Source of the DNA: Doris montereyensis
Lineage: Eukaryota > Mollusca > Gastropoda > Nudibranchia > Dorididae
NCBI GenBank assembly: GCA_037039925.1
Contig: JAXRKP010000952.1
Location: 25,001-89,000 of the forward strand
Reading direction: 5' to 3'
DNA: 64,000 bases
How positions within the stretch are numbered: the stretch's first letter is position 1; each line of letters opens with the position of its first letter. The translations under genes and the position numbers were made by a program. Under the pieces are notes generated by a model. The model did not search any database and had not been told where the DNA came from. It was given only the letters and a program-made list of their open reading frames with translations. This document shows, one piece after another, positions 1-23,604 of the stretch.

Positions 1-186
1 GGATCGACACCTAGTCTCACCGGAGATGGACGATAAAAAGGAGGTCCCGTGTGCAGATCATAACACTGTGCACGTTAAAGATCCCTTGGCTGTTTCAGGG
101 CAGCCCGGGCAAAATTAAAAATCCTATAAAAAAAACCCGAGATCACCTTAGTTGTGGGTGTGGGTAAAATCAAATCAAATCAAATG
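1..186 (+). repeat. SINE A, 3' part, cut by window start
   Basis: This is the 3' portion of a dispersed repeat seen five times in the window. It runs from a GGATCGACACCTAGTC block through AAAGATCCCTTGGC and ends in a short AAATC repeat tail. The better-preserved copies at 21222, 40004, 6812 (reverse) and 58006 (reverse) show a tRNA-like head that lies left of the window here. It is called a SINE from its copy number, tRNA-like head and simple tail; the family name is not known to me. Confidence 0.75.
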
Positions 187-1519
187 CGTAAACAGGTATA
201 TTGCATGTCTTCCATTTCATCTGGATTTCAAATACCTTCCATCTTCGTTTGCTATTCGTACACAATAATAGGCAGAGACTATACTTGCCATCCAACATTG
301 GAACAGGGCGGATTTAACCATAAATACCTAAAATGACACTTTAAAAAATGGTATTAAATAGGAATAACAAATTAACGAATATGACGTCATAAGTACTTTA
401 TTTTCCTTTATGTGTAGAGAAATTGAACTCGTTTAGTCTTCAATGATGCAAATTGATTGATGACTCTTTGGCTTAACGTATTCATATTCCTTATAAAACC
501 ATTGTGAACTGACATTTAAAACAATTAAAGCATTTAGTCGATCCTGTTTCGGATATATGTTGTTATTTGTTTGTCATATATTTGACAGAATTGACCATAT
601 GGGTTGAACTACATTGATACTTCTTAACCTTTTTTTCCAAATGTTTCACGTCCACGCGACCACTTTTTGACCAAATGCTATTGCATCCAAAGAATAAACA
701 ATGGAAGCAAAACAAACGCATCTTTTTCTACGCTTATAGTCAACCATTTGATTGTACCAATACGTAGACGAGTTTGGAAAGACTAAAACGCGATATCTTT
801 CAGTTGATGAGGTCCTAAATGTTTTGTTTGTAGTTTATCCTTATGCTTCAAACTTTTGCAGATATTTTAAGAAAATCTACCTCATGCATCATTAAATCAA
901 TAAACACAGTAACTACAGTAATCATTATGAGCACACAAATCTATAACTTTTATATACATTTATCTATGATAAGACTCTACAGTAACAAGTACAATCTCAC
1001 TCTCGTGATCTGTTTGTAATTTGATCTACATACAACAATTATCGACTAAGCAGCTGTGCTAGGAATCACGCTGGCAGGTAAAAAAGTAAATTATCAATCT
1101 TTTTTCAATTCTAAATTTTGGAACTTTAAAATAATTTGAACTACAACTTAAAAACTGATACTTTGAACTGATATTAGTATATAATTCGATATTAATTCAT
1201 AAAATGTTGATATACATCAGCAAAGCTAAATGATTAGGCTTAAAATTGTAAGCCAAACGAATAAAATACATACGTTTTGCCAGTTTTCACCCAAAGTGTC
1301 CCAAATTGTTCTTACCCTCCTTGTCTTTCAGCCTTTACTTTGACTTACATTGGTTTTTCCTTACGTAGTGAAGATGATCAGCTCTTCAGGACACAAACAC
1401 TTTTTGGCCTTCCTAAGAAGAAACCTTTACAACTGTCCCCAAAATGTAAAAAAGAGAAATGCTTCAAGGCTTAAGTAAAACCAGTCTTAGGTTATGATAT
1501 CTGTGTTTGGGACCCACAC

Positions 1520-1523
<4 letters not shown>
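187..1523. other. AT-rich intergenic stretch, nothing recognised
   Basis: There is no convincing coding pattern, RNA gene or repeat family here. The short open frames at 154-336 and 1277-1474 show no recognisable protein. Confidence 0.5.

Positions 1524-1574
<51 letters not shown>
1524..1574. repeat. (TA)n microsatellite
   Basis: About 25 perfect TA units. Confidence 0.95.
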
Positions 1575-1577
<3 letters not shown>

Positions 1578-1679
1578 GAAACCTTTACAACTGTATATGA
1601 AAGTAAGAGAAATTGAGTGTAGCCCGCATTGTAACTAATATTAATAATTATACATACACTAAAGGCAACACCAAAAAGA

Positions 1680-2622
1680 AGGAGAAGAAGAAGAAGAAGT
1701 AGAAGAAAAAGAAGAAGAAGTGGAAGAAAAAGAAGAAGAACCTGAAGAAAAGAACAACCTGAACCAATTGCAATGAATGCCTTTAGAACAGCATAAAGAG
1801 CCAGGAGAAGAAGAAAAATAAAATTAATATTTTCTTTCAATTGTTTATTCCATTAGAAGAAGAAGAAGAAGAAGAAGAAGAAGAAGAAGAAGAAAATTAA
1901 ACTTTCAACTCAAGAACAAAAAGGAGATCAGGCTGTCAAACATAAGAAGAATTTGAACCAAGAAGAAGAAGAAGAAGAAGAAGGAAGAAGAACAAGAAGA
2001 TCTTCAAACATTGATTGTCACCTGCAGAAGAAGAAGAAGAAGAAGAAGAAGAAGAAGAAGACCCTAATACAGTAACTGGATAAGGCTGTGGAATGGACTG
2101 CCTAAAAGAAATAGAACTCAGCAATAGTACTCAGCCTTCCATACTTTAAAAACGGAATTAAACTTAAAGGTGAGCACATCGAAGACTTTAAAACCGGACA
2201 TTAGATTAATATTTTAGGTTCAATCAAAATAACCAAGTGCTGACAGTAATACTCGAATCAAATGAGTTGGCCAGTCATTATGAAGAACTAGACACTCGAT
2301 AATAGACGAACAGAAAGAAAAACCAACATCTATTTTCTTCATTTTAATTTATTAAAATTCTAGAAGAATTTTTTGAATAATAAAAGTATCTTAAGATTTT
2401 GCCAAGAATTGAGAATCAGATACAGCAAATCTTCTGGGGCCTATGCGTTACCATCCGCTTTCTCTAAGACAGACTTGGATAAGAGAAGAAGAAGAAGAAG
2501 CCTATCAAGAAGAAGAACGGAAGAAGAAGAAGGAGAAGAAGAAGAACCCCCCACCTTTCTGCACGCAACAAGAAGAAGAAGAGGAGGAGGTTAAGAAGAA
2601 GAAGAAGAAGAAGAAGAAGAAA
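1680..2622. repeat. Field of (GAA)n tracts
   Basis: At least eight separate GAA/AAG tracts (near 1680-1740, 1855-1895, 1960-2000, 2025-2060, 2485-2550, 2568-2590 and 2595-2622) are separated by unlike spacers of 30-400 bp. All have the purine strand on top. Open frames here are runs of Lys/Glu/Arg or Leu and are by-products of the repeat. Confidence 0.9.
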
Positions 2623-2987
2623 ATGTTCCCTCTAAAAAAGGCACTCTCACCTCTCACTTATTGAGTGTGCCGTCGTATCACAAAAGTATGTAGATATGTA
2701 AGAAATGTATCAAGACTTGATACCGCTTACAGTTACAGGCTTTGTCTAACTACTAAATCTATTCACGAGAACTAGCACTGTAGGTTTTCAGCGCCTTCAA
2801 CTTCAATAAATTTGTAGTATTTTCATTTTTTAGAGTGAAGATTTATCTAACATTGGTGATTAGTGATTAAAGTGTTGATCTGCCAGGGGAGGACACTGTC
2901 CTGTATGTCTGTATCGTAAATCATCTTCTGCATCGGAGTGAATAAATGCAGTTATCTTCAAAGTTTCCATTTTAAACTTTTGGTTTC

Positions 2988-3131
2988 TCAAATTGAGTGC
3001 GTCCGTTTCTCAAACTCTTTCAAATTCAAAACTATTCGGTATGATCCACCAGTTTTTGGTCTCGTAAATGTATCCGGTATGAATTCGCCTGCTTGAGGTA
3101 GAGACTGTTCTATTACTCTTAATCTCAACAT
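2988..3131 (-). pseudogene. DIRS/gypsy-like reverse transcriptase fragment
   Basis: The minus-strand translation has a short stretch resembling the start of the palm of DIRS1/gypsy-type reverse transcriptases: a GEF.P..F.RPK..GSYR.VLNLK pattern. In that family the RPK and LNLK boxes precede the catalytic aspartates. The match covers only about 35 residues and then ends at a stop codon, and no flanking integrase, RNase H or terminal repeats were seen. It is probably a relic, and a chance resemblance is possible. Confidence 0.4.
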
Positions 3132-3459
3132 GCTGATTTCAAAAATGTAATTTATTATTTTTATTTGACTGATATTTAATTGTTTTAAGAGCCCGGTGTT
3201 CACTTCCCACCTCACGATACTTCATTCGAAGGGAAAGCCGCCGCTCCCAATAATGCCTCGGAGTCTGTGGCAGACAGGTCGACCCGTTGCTAGAAAATCA
3301 AAACACGCTCAGTTTTTTGGTTGGCCCATCGGATCAAAACGGGGTTTCCCCCCACACCTGGATTTCTGCCCGTCAGCTTGAGGTTCATTCCAGACTATCG
3401 GTTGACCCTTAGGTGTGTTGGGCCCTTAAACTGCACAATACGCTATGACTATAAGACTC

Positions 3460-3884
3460 CGCTTATCCCCTCTCTCTCTCCCTTTCTTTCCCCCCCCCCG
3501 TCTCTCTCTGTCTATCCTCTCTCTCTTCTCCCCCCCCCCCTCACTCTCTCTCCTCAATAAAAAATGTGAAGATGAAGTTGGTGATGAGGAAGATAATAAG
3601 AATGACAATGACAAGAAGAAGAACAATAATAATTGTACATGTATGTAATATTGCAATATACGTCCTTTACTCTATCCCCTTAATTGTATTGATAAATTTA
3701 TAAATTATATACATTTCGCACCTTTATTGTAAATTTTTGCCTTGAACTCGATTGATACTTCGTTTCATTCATCTTCTATCATTACTTCTTTTTAGACCCA
3801 GTGAGATATATATCTAGTCTTATCCTCTTCTTTCGTTCTTGTTTCCTATACTCACACCTCTCTCTCTCTCTCTCTCTCTCTATC
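3460..3884. repeat. CT/C-rich low-complexity tracts
   Basis: There are (CT)n and poly-C blocks at 3464-3552 and a (CT)n run near 3857-3884, separated by AT-rich sequence. Confidence 0.85.
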
Positions 3885-4179
3885 TCCTCGCTTTTTATTG
3901 CTTACATATTTTCATATTTTTATTTCATTCCTGATCTGAAACTTCCATTCTAGCTCCTATATATTCTTCACTTTCACTCATTCTTCTTATCATCACCGTC
4001 TTTTTATTTATTTCTCCCTTCTTTTTGTTTTTCTTCTGACATCACATTGTGTGATGCATTAGGTAGTGTTTAGATCTAGATCTAGGAAATACATCAACAG
4101 AGATGGTTTCAGGCAACCAAAATTCTAAGTCAACCTAACACAAAGATACAAAAAGGAACAATTCCAGGTGTCTCAAAAA

Positions 4180-5990
4180 CAAATGTCAGCGTCTAGAACT
4201 AATCGAGAAGGATATAGATATCCATTGGAACCAAGTGAAGGAAGTCTTTACAGAGACGTGTGAAGAAATTTTAGGAAGAAAGGACTACAAACACATTAGC
4301 AAAACATCACTTGACAAAATAGCAGTCAGGAGGAGGAAGAAGGAAGCACTGAACAGCAGCAGGACAAGGATTGAAATAGGAAACGCTAGAACTAGAAAGG
4401 AATATGCCGTGGTAGCCACCCAGGTAAAGAAAAGTATCAAGATGAATAAGGACAAGTTTGTCATGGAACTTGCAGAAAGAGCCGAAAAAGCAGCACAGAG
4501 TGGGCATACGATGATATTATACCAAACAGTAAAACTACTATTACCAGGTAAAGGCCGGCCAACAACTGCACCAGTGAAGGATATTTATGGCAATCCCACT
4601 TTTGACAAGGAAGCACAGAAAAGACGATGGGTGGAACATTTTAAACATCTACTAGTACTAGACAGACCACCCCCGGAAAACCCGCCAGACATCATGCCTG
4701 CAAGAAGAGATCCCTCCATCAGCTGTGGACCACCAACACCGGCAGGGATTGCGAAAGCTATAGTTAAACTAAACTACATTCAAACAAGGCAGCAGACCCA
4801 GATTATATACCACCAGAGGCATTAAAGACAGGCTTCCGGAAAAACTGCTCTTGTACAGACCTGATTGCAACCTTAAGAATCATCATTGAACAGTGTGTTG
4901 AATGGAACTCATCATTGATAATAAACTTTGTTGATTATGAAAAGGCATTTGACAGTGTTGATAGGGTCACCTTATAGAAAATCATGAGGCACTATGGTAT
5001 ACCCCAGAAAATAGTCAACCTAACAAAAAAGATGTACAATGGCATTAATTGCAGGATTTTACATGATAGCCAGCTTACAGACAGCTTTGAGATAAAAACA
5101 GGTGTAAGACAAGGTTGCCTACTATCACTATTTTCCTTTATTCTTGCAATTGACTGGCTTATGAAAGACACAACAGCAGGAAGAAGAAATGGCATTTAGT
5201 GGACAATATGGATCCATCTAGATGATCTTGATTTTGCAGATGACCTGGCAGTATTAAAATAGTATTATCATACAACCACCAGCAGATACAGAGTAAAATG
5301 ACAAGTCTTTCACTTCTTTGAGAATTATCCAATTGTATTGGCTTCAGAATACATCCCGAAAAATCAGAGATACTTAACTTAAAATGAAAACAGCAAGCTC
5401 TGAACCAATCACAATGGACAGTAAGCCTTTAGAAGTAGTAGATAACTTTACCTATCTTGGCAGTGTAGTAGATAATGTCGGGGGAACAACAGCAGATATC
5501 AAGACAAGAATAGGAAAATCAAGAACAGTATTCAGGAACTAAATAAGATCTGGAAAAACCGAATCATCACCACTAAAACAAAGATTAGACTTTTTAACTC
5601 CAATGTCAAATCGGTATCGTTATATGGGTGTGAGACCCGGAGTAGAAAACTTCAAAGCTGGTCAGATAAAATCCAAAATTCAACTCTGGGGAAAAACAGC
5701 GCAGAAACCAATAGCAGGAGAAATAGGACAGCGGAGATGGAGATGCATCGGACACACCCTCAGAAAACCTCAGAGAAATACTACAAGACATGCTCTTCAG
5801 TGGAATCCACAGGGGCAGAGGGTTAGGGAAGGCCACGATTAACCTGGAGAAGGGTAGTGGAGGATGACTTGAATAGAGGGGGTCTTTTGTGGAGGGATTT
5901 AATAAGAGTTTTTCAAGATAGGAATAAGTGGAAGTCTGTTGTTTGTGGCCTATACCATGTTATAGGGTGAAAAGGCAATGATACTGATGC
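4180..5990 (+). mobile_element. Decayed non-LTR retrotransposon (LINE) with RT domain
   Basis: A non-LTR retrotransposon remnant is readable across broken frames. The segment 4235-4825 encodes a Lys/Arg-rich region like that between the endonuclease and RT domains of LINEs. After a frame change, RT motifs follow: FVDYEKAFDSVDR (about 4927-4970), GVRQGC (about 5101-5118) and a DFADDLAVL box (about 5230-5260), which contains the catalytic FADD. Near 5600-5840 the typical C-terminal block appears, with a GQRRWRCIGHTLRKPQ pattern and then a WNPQG pattern in shifted frames; a final KW.S.V.GLY pattern lies at about 5930-5950. Stops and frameshifts show it is dead. The exact clade was not determined. 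A related antisense copy lies at 21545-22450. Confidence 0.85.
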
Positions 5991-6811
5991 TCTGTCTATA
6001 TCTGCATTTGATCAATATTTTATGTTTTGGTACTGAAAATATTCGATTATGTTATTGTTAAAAAATTGTTGGGTTTTATTTTTTTTATGAGCTGTGGTCA
6101 AGGGGTCATCATAGCTTTCAAGCCACCTGTCCAGAATGCAAAATTCAAAGAAACACACTTATATAAACAGATAGATAACAAACAACGCATGAAAATTTGA
6201 TTCATGTATTCCAAAATTAAATAGGGACAATGCTTCTTTGAAAAAGGCCAAAACGGTCTAACACTCAAGGATTTTGTTTCTCCTCAAAGGCTAGCACTCA
6301 GAAAATTAATGCATCAATGAAAACCAAACTTATCTTGACAGGATCTAAATCATGATTTAAATCCGATAGATTTAGCTTTAGATCTAAACCTAGTTTTTAG
6401 ATCTAGAATTAGGCCTGTGTACTTTACTTGTGAAATAATGGGTCTCATCAGAGTTAATAAAATTGTCATTTAGAACGTATTTAAAGAAACGGGTTGAATT
6501 GACAACACAAATGGTAATTTTCTACATCTGTTTTCTGCTATTTTGAGGGACTTTGATAATCTGGCTGGTGTGTAAAAACTATTCCATGGTTTCTCACGTA
6601 ACTTCATACACATATTAAAATTAAGTCATTTAAGCAGTGTAGTTTCCTTGATTTTCTCGTGATAAATTTTGGTTAGAAAACGTGCATGTCCAGCGTGTTT
6701 TCTTTTTTGCTTTGCCCACCCTATACTATACATATCTTCCGTTAAAGATATCGTCATTAATTCCCTTATACTTTGAGACTCTTACCATAAGAATGTGGGT
6801 AAAAAGGAAAT
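5991..6811. other. Intergenic, nothing recognised
   Basis: AT-rich DNA with a short cluster of AGATCTA-like words near 6345-6410. No gene or repeat family was recognised. Confidence 0.5.
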
Positions 6812-7128
6812 TTTAATTTGATTTCATTTACCCACATCCACAACTAAGGTAATCTCGGGGCTTCTAGTAGAATTTAAAATTTTACCCGGATTGCCCTGTA
6901 CACAGCCAAGGGATCTTTAATGTGCACAGAGTGTTGCGATTTGCACATGGGACCTCCATTTTATTGTCCGTCTCTGATGGGACTAGGTGTCGATCCACCT
7001 ACCTGGACCAGTGGGGTAGCCTTTGCTCAAAATAACATGAGAAAATTTTTCAACCGTTGATGGGCCTCGAACCCACTACCGTTTGGTTGAGAGGCTGGCA
7101 CATTGTCTCTGGACTACAAAGTCCCCCT
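6812..7128 (-). repeat. SINE A, near full length, reverse orientation
   Basis: Read on the minus strand, the copy starts with a tRNA-like head (a GTCCAGAGACAATG block, then GTGGGTTCGAGG resembling an RNA polymerase III B box). It passes through the GTGGATCGACACCTAGTCCC and AAAGATCCCTTGGC core and ends in an AAATCAAAT tail. The two boxes suggest tRNA ancestry with polymerase III promoter remnants. Confidence 0.8.
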
Positions 7129-7947
7129 AGGTAAAATTTAAAAAAAAAAAATAGAGATTTTGATGCTTTGACCATACTCTACACAAAAATGATTTTTACT
7201 GAAAAAAAAAGTAGTACATATGTACTAGTACAGGATCTTTTTTTATAACCATCCCCTGAATAATTCAGCATTCACAGATGACTGTTATTAGTCAAGACAG
7301 TCCTAAATAAATACGAAATAAAACAATAAGATAAATTTTAAAATTTTATTATTGTTTTTTTTTACATTTTTATTGAATTCAATTAAAATTAAAGTATAGT
7401 CTATCCTTTTACAATTACTAATAATATTTAGACCTAGTGAATTTTAAGATTTTACAGATTATAATAAACATCTGATCTGTCAATGTCATGAAGGTGTTGA
7501 ATTTGATCTATATCTAATTGCTTCTTTTTACACAATAATATTAATAAACATCCATGCCAAACAATGTATAAATCCTTTTTTGATGCGCTAGACAAGCTTG
7601 TGAGATTAGACAAAACATTATTATTTCCATCATTGTCTTCTTAGACAAAACACGATAATGATACAGATGGAAGCTTGTAATGTCATCCCCTAATCATGAA
7701 AATGATCTACTTAACAAAATACAATAAACATCACTGGCAGATCATTTCCTAGATAAACTTAAAAGCAAGGAAAAACCCCAACAACAAAACAAAGCAATCA
7801 ATTTTACAAACACGAGTCGCCCATGACAACATATCTAACTCTGCAGAGCAAGCAGATATTTTTCAGTATATAACATTCTGTACTTCAAAAATGCTCACAG
7901 TGACACCATTGTATTATGTTAACAAATTGATATTTACTAAACAGGAT
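7129..7947. other. AT-rich 3' flank of NDUFA10
   Basis: AT-rich sequence downstream of the NDUFA10 stop codon. It may include part of the 3' untranslated region. No coding or repeat feature was recognised. Confidence 0.5.
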
Positions 7948-7953
7948 TTTATT
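7948..7953 (-). promoter_or_regulatory. Possible NDUFA10 polyadenylation signal
   Basis: A minus-strand AATAAA lies about 36 bp beyond the NDUFA10 stop. That would make a very short 3' UTR, and further AATAAA words occur downstream in this AT-rich DNA, so the choice is uncertain. Confidence 0.3.
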
Positions 7954-7988
7954 TTTACACACGCACAGCCAAGACCTTTTAATTAGAA

Positions 7989-18963
<10,975 letters not shown>

Positions 18964-19614
18964 TGCTAAAAAGTAACGGCTCAAACACAAAAGTAAATAT
19001 CCTCGACTCTCATAGAGGCCAAGTGACCCTGAAGTGTAACTCAGACACTGTCATATAGCGTGAACAAAATTATTCTTTATTCCTATGAGAGCTCTGCAAA
19101 ATGAAGTGATGAAGTGCTTCGTTCTTTTTCCGTTAAACACTCCATCTTTTCTCAAGTGTTTTTGTATGTGATTACAATAACAAAAATAAGGAATTAAACG
19201 GCCAAGTTATGTTTCTCTTGTGACAACTAAGATATACAAAAGTTTCACTGTTCGGAAGGAAATTTGATCTTGTAGCTATAATAAATGATGGCTCCATTGG
19301 ACGTGTAGGTATAGAATATACAATGTGTAATACATATATAACATTCATTTGAAACACATTCGAAACAATATTAAACGCTTAACACTCTTGAAAACAAGAG
19401 GATAAAAGAAAAGGACACAAAAGAAGACACCAACGTCAAACACATATACCCATACACACTTAATCACTATACAAAACAAAACAATAATTCACTTCAACAA
19501 CCACAAAGTAAACAAAAGCAAAGATGTCACATAAATATGTTAATGAAACAATCAACAGCAACGGACATCAAAGACTTCATCCCTACCCCACCCCACAATG
19601 GGAGGATACAACAG

Positions 19615-19618
<4 letters not shown>

Positions 19619-19707
<89 letters not shown>
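19619..19707. repeat. (AT)n microsatellite
   Basis: About 44 uninterrupted AT units. Tyr-Ile open frames across it on both strands are artefacts. Confidence 0.98.
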
Positions 19708-19709
<2 letters not shown>

Positions 19710-19763
19710 CGGTGAATCGAAGCTTTTCATTGTGGTTGCACTGATAGTATAAATATCATTTAC

Positions 19764-20050
19764 AGGGTGTCCCCCAAAAAACTGTACGATTTCATTAGCT
19801 AATATTATCTGAACAGTTTGGTAGGGGTTTCTTTTTAAGTAAGTCATACAGCACTAATCTGAAGAGGAGAAATTAGATTCTTTATTGGCACTTAATATTT
19901 GTTTTTAGTTGATGCCATGTTCCATCCAACTACGTCATTTTCGACAACACATGTGCTCGCATAAACACTGAAGTCTGTCCATCGAGATGGCCTGCACTTC
20001 TTTCCAAATACTTGTACATGTATTCCGCTTTAAATCAGCCAAGGTCTCGC
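19764..20050 (-). mobile_element. Mariner-like transposon, 3' remnant
   Basis: The minus strand encodes TLADLKRN, then IWKEVQAISMDRLQ and CEHMCCRK, the C-terminal pattern (L.DLK..I......I....LQ) of mariner/Tc1-type DDE transposases. It breaks at a stop. About 140 bp further on lies ACAGGGTGTCCCCCAAAA, a terminal sequence typical of such elements, at the plus-strand start 19764. The DDE catalytic core and the other end were not found, so this is a truncated relic. Confidence 0.6.
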
Positions 20051-21221
20051 TATTGGGTTTGTATAGACTCGCTATTTAAAGTAAAAGTGATGCACATGGG
20101 TTTAAATCGGAACCATGTGATGGTCAGGGAAAAGTTTAATCTTCTAGACGGGAGACGATCCCCGAACCCAGCCAGTAGAATTCCATGCTTGCGGAGGAGG
20201 GGGGGTCAGCCGTAGCAGCATCTCGTGAGTATTAGGGGCACACAGGCTAAACTAGGAAAGATAAACAAGAACAGAAAACCGAGGGTTTACCTTGAGCAGG
20301 GTAAATACAATAAAATGGGTTCTTTCGTAAAATATGTGAATGACAATTTCGTGTGGTAGATATAAAATCTCCACACAGAAGTAGCCTCGTGTTTAAGGAA
20401 GGAGCCCACTTATGGATGTTATAAGGCCCTTGGTGATGTGTAACAACTTTCTTGATTGGGGCACTGAACTATGTACATATTATATTTATTTTTTTTGACA
20501 TGTAAAATCATGTATATTAAAAGAATCAAATGCGGCCCAAGCCCGACTGCTTGAGTTTCCCTTAGAGCAACCATTGATACTGGCAGATCGAGGGTTGCAG
20601 TTGCAGGTGGTGGGCTCACTATTTTTTTTATATAGAGGCCCTAAAATATATAGACATAAGTGATTTGCCATAGACAAATACATAGGAAGTCGGGATTCAT
20701 GATAAGTCCCTAAGAAGATTTGTTTTTTTTATTTGATCTATATAATTTGGTTGCCGATAAAATAATTTCACAACATGTGTATTGTTTTACGTTTATAAAA
20801 TACATCTATTAATAAATGTCCCAGATCTTTATAATTGAGGGTCCACAAAAAATACAAGTAGAAAGCTGTTTCTTAACTTACAACTATCAATTAATTTTTG
20901 TCGTACTTATTCCTTGCTTATGACACAATGTGGTGGATTTAGTTTGAGTAGGGCCTACATATGTTTCATTATTTTGAAAATTGGAGGAGTGGAGGTGCAG
21001 GAGGGGGGGGGGCGTGTTCCTTTTGCCCTGGGGCCCAAACATTCTCTCAACTGCCCTGCTCGCATTTGTCGTGTGAGCGGTAGCCCCCTCCAGTCCTACT
21101 AGTCCTACATAATTAATACAGCTATCAACTTTTTACTTCAATATTCTCTCTTGTTTTGTTTTTTGTTGTTTTATTTTTTGGTGCTATGGCGAGTAGGTCA
21201 TATTCTTGTCCGAAAAACCTC

Positions 21222-21546
21222 AGGGGATTTGATAGTCTAGAGGCAAGGTGTCGGCCTCTCAACCAAAAGTTCATGGGTAAGTACCCGACAGGTTGAATGT
21301 TCTCCAGTCTTTTCGATTAAAATCCACCCTCCTGGTCTCCAGGTAGGTGGGTCAAAATCTAATCTCATTGGAGAAGGACGATAAAAAAGGGGTTCTGTGC
21401 ACAGATCACAATACTCTGTGTATGTAAAAGATTCTTTGACTGTTTACAGGACAGTCCGGGCAAAATTTTTAAAAATCCTAAAAAAAAAAACCCAAACGAG
21501 ATTATCTTATTCTTAGTTGTGGAACATTAAATGAAATCAAATGAAA
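21222..21546 (+). repeat. SINE A, near full length
   Basis: It carries the tRNA-like head (GATAGTCTAGAGGCAAGGTGTC), a weak B-box region, the GTAGGTGGGTCAAAATCTAATC core, a decayed AAAGATTCTTTGACTG block and a tail of AAATC/AAATG units. Confidence 0.8.
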
Positions 21547-22450
21547 ATCGAAGAATCTCAGGTGTCAGTGTATTGAACCAGGGTATAGGCCAAAAGACAA
21601 AAAATTTCCATTTTTCCTTCTCCTGTGAGATCTTTCTTAGCTCATTCCAACTGACATCCAGCAAAGACCATGAAAAAAAAGCTACCATACTTTTATGGTC
21701 TTTGCATCCAGTCTCTTCCGATCCTTCTCTATACTCCTTCTCCAAGTGTTTCATAGCCTACCATGATGTCGTCGTCCCTGCGGATTCCATTTTATTGCTT
21801 GTCTTGTTACATTTGAAGCAGGTTTTCAAAGTATGCCCAATCCATCTCCATCGTCTTCTCCCAAAAGTATTTTCGATAGTATCCATTTCAGTTCTTGTTC
21901 ATAGTCCCTCCTTCCTTATTCTGTCTTGCCAATTTATCCTCAAGATCCTTTGAAGACATTCATTGACAAAGAAGTGAAATGTCTTCATCGTCTCTGAAGT
22001 AGTCTTCCAAGTCTCCACTCCATAATACAGAAGAACGGACATGCCCTTTGAGTTGAAAAGTACTACCTTTGTGCTAATCTTGATTTTTCTAGTTTTCCAT
22101 ACTTCTTGTTTTTAATTCTGAGAATGCTGTTCTTGTTTTTCCAATTCTTTTCTTAACATTTGCTTTGGTTCCTCCCTATTTATCAACAATACTACCTAAA
22201 TAAATGAAATAATGTCTTAGATGCTGATGGGTTTTTTTGATAACAAGTTGACTTTCATTATCTTGGTCTTTCCTTCGTGACTGTGGAGGTCAATAGAACT
22301 TGTTTAACTTTTCAGTTCCATTTACATCTATCATCTATTGTAGTGAGTGGTAGAGCAATGCGAGATCATCTGTGAAATCTCCATCATTTAGCTAGTGCTA
22401 CAGAGTCCATTGGATGCCATTCCTCATACCGTTTGTAGTACCTTTAATTA
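21545..22450 (-). mobile_element. Decayed LINE, antisense fragment related to the 4.2-kb copy
   Basis: The minus strand keeps a DFTDDLALLYHSLQ box (about 22340-22385), a F.YLGSIVDK region (about 22180-22230) and RRRWRWIGHTLKTC (about 21830-21865). These are the RT FADD region and C-terminal block shared with the element at 4180-5990. Many stops and frameshifts show it is inactive. Confidence 0.75.
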
Positions 22451-22959
22451 TCCAGTCGCAATAATGAATACTGAATGAATTTGTTCAGAGTAATGGTAGG
22501 GGGTATGATGATGACGTTAATCTTCCTTTTGCAGTAGTTAAGAAAAAGATACAGCTTGAAGGTATTAAAATTTGTAACCCATATATCGTATTGAACTAAT
22601 TCATCATTTTGATTTACTTCCACGATTATAACTTATACTTAATAATAATAATATGATTAATTTCTATAACGTCCGTGTTAACAGGGCCTGTTTGTTTCAC
22701 CATAGCTAAGAAAAAGAGATCCATCCCTAGTGCATCAACCTATCAGATTAATCAAATGTTTGACATAATGTAAAAGGGAATTTCATATTGAATTTTGAGT
22801 GAAGTATTCTCATAATGCACTGGTAGTTGTTTCAATAATTTAATGGTGTTGGATTTTCTTTTGTGATGAAATCAATGTTTTTTTTCTTGAATAAACATAT
22901 CAAGCGATAGAAATCATGGTTGGTTTGGTAATCGGTAATGTTATGTGAGGACTTTGTAA

Positions 22960-23010
22960 TACGAAGGCTGAACTATTCAAGAGCTGATCTGTCCAAGAGG
23001 ACATTAGAAA
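22960..23010. repeat. Degenerate AGAGCTGACCTGTTCAAG repeat, left part
   Basis: Two imperfect units of an 18-base word lie here; matching units resume at 23605-23690 on the other side of a LINE fragment. Confidence 0.55.
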
Positions 23011-23600
23011 AAATTCAAGAACGAGCTCTTAGATTTATATACGACTATAGTAATACATATGAAGGTCTCTGGGAGATGGCACAAATTCCAACCCTGGAAG
23101 TAAAACGAATGCGAGCTATGGCCATTGAAACTTTCAAGATTTTGCATAAGTTATCGCCATCCTGTCTCCAAGATTTGATATAATTTCAGATAAAGAAATG
23201 TAGTCAATATCCCTAAACGTAGAACCACTGCTATCGGAAAACAATCATTTAAATATGCTGCTGCAGTTCTGTGGAACAAGTTACCTGAACATTTAAGATC
23301 TGAAACAAATTTTAATCAATTTAAAAATCTTATTTTGATGTGAAATAGTAAAGATTGTCATTGTGTCATTTGTTCTATATAATTGTGTATTATATTTTTT
23401 TGTTACTTGTAGATTTTTACAAACTAGATTCTTAATTCCATCTTATTTAGCATTTTGGTAATATTTTCTATTGAAATGTCGGTGAAAAGCCATAAGGGTT
23501 TATTAAGTTATTTCCCTTTATACTATATGCATGTCTCTATTTGTTATGACAATGTATAATGTTACCGGCAATAAAGAAATTTTTGAATTGAATGGGAATT
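23006..23600 (+). mobile_element. CR1-like LINE, 5'-truncated 3' end
   Basis: It begins at LEKIQERALRFIYDYSNTYE, the well-known C-terminal region of CR1/jockey-like RT proteins (a LE.IQ.RALR.. motif), then IPTLEVKRMRAMAIETFKIL. Later blocks survive only in other frames (FCGTSYLNI, then a F..FK.LI pattern). It ends at AATAAAGAAATTTTTGAATTGAAT, a typical simple-repeat tail. This fits insertion by target-primed reverse transcription of a 5'-truncated copy. Confidence 0.8.
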
Positions 23601-23604
23601 GAAA

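Noticed and set aside
1487..2664. Leu-, Ser-, Lys- or Arg-rich frames in the GAA field
   Set aside because: Translation of GAA/TTC repeats.
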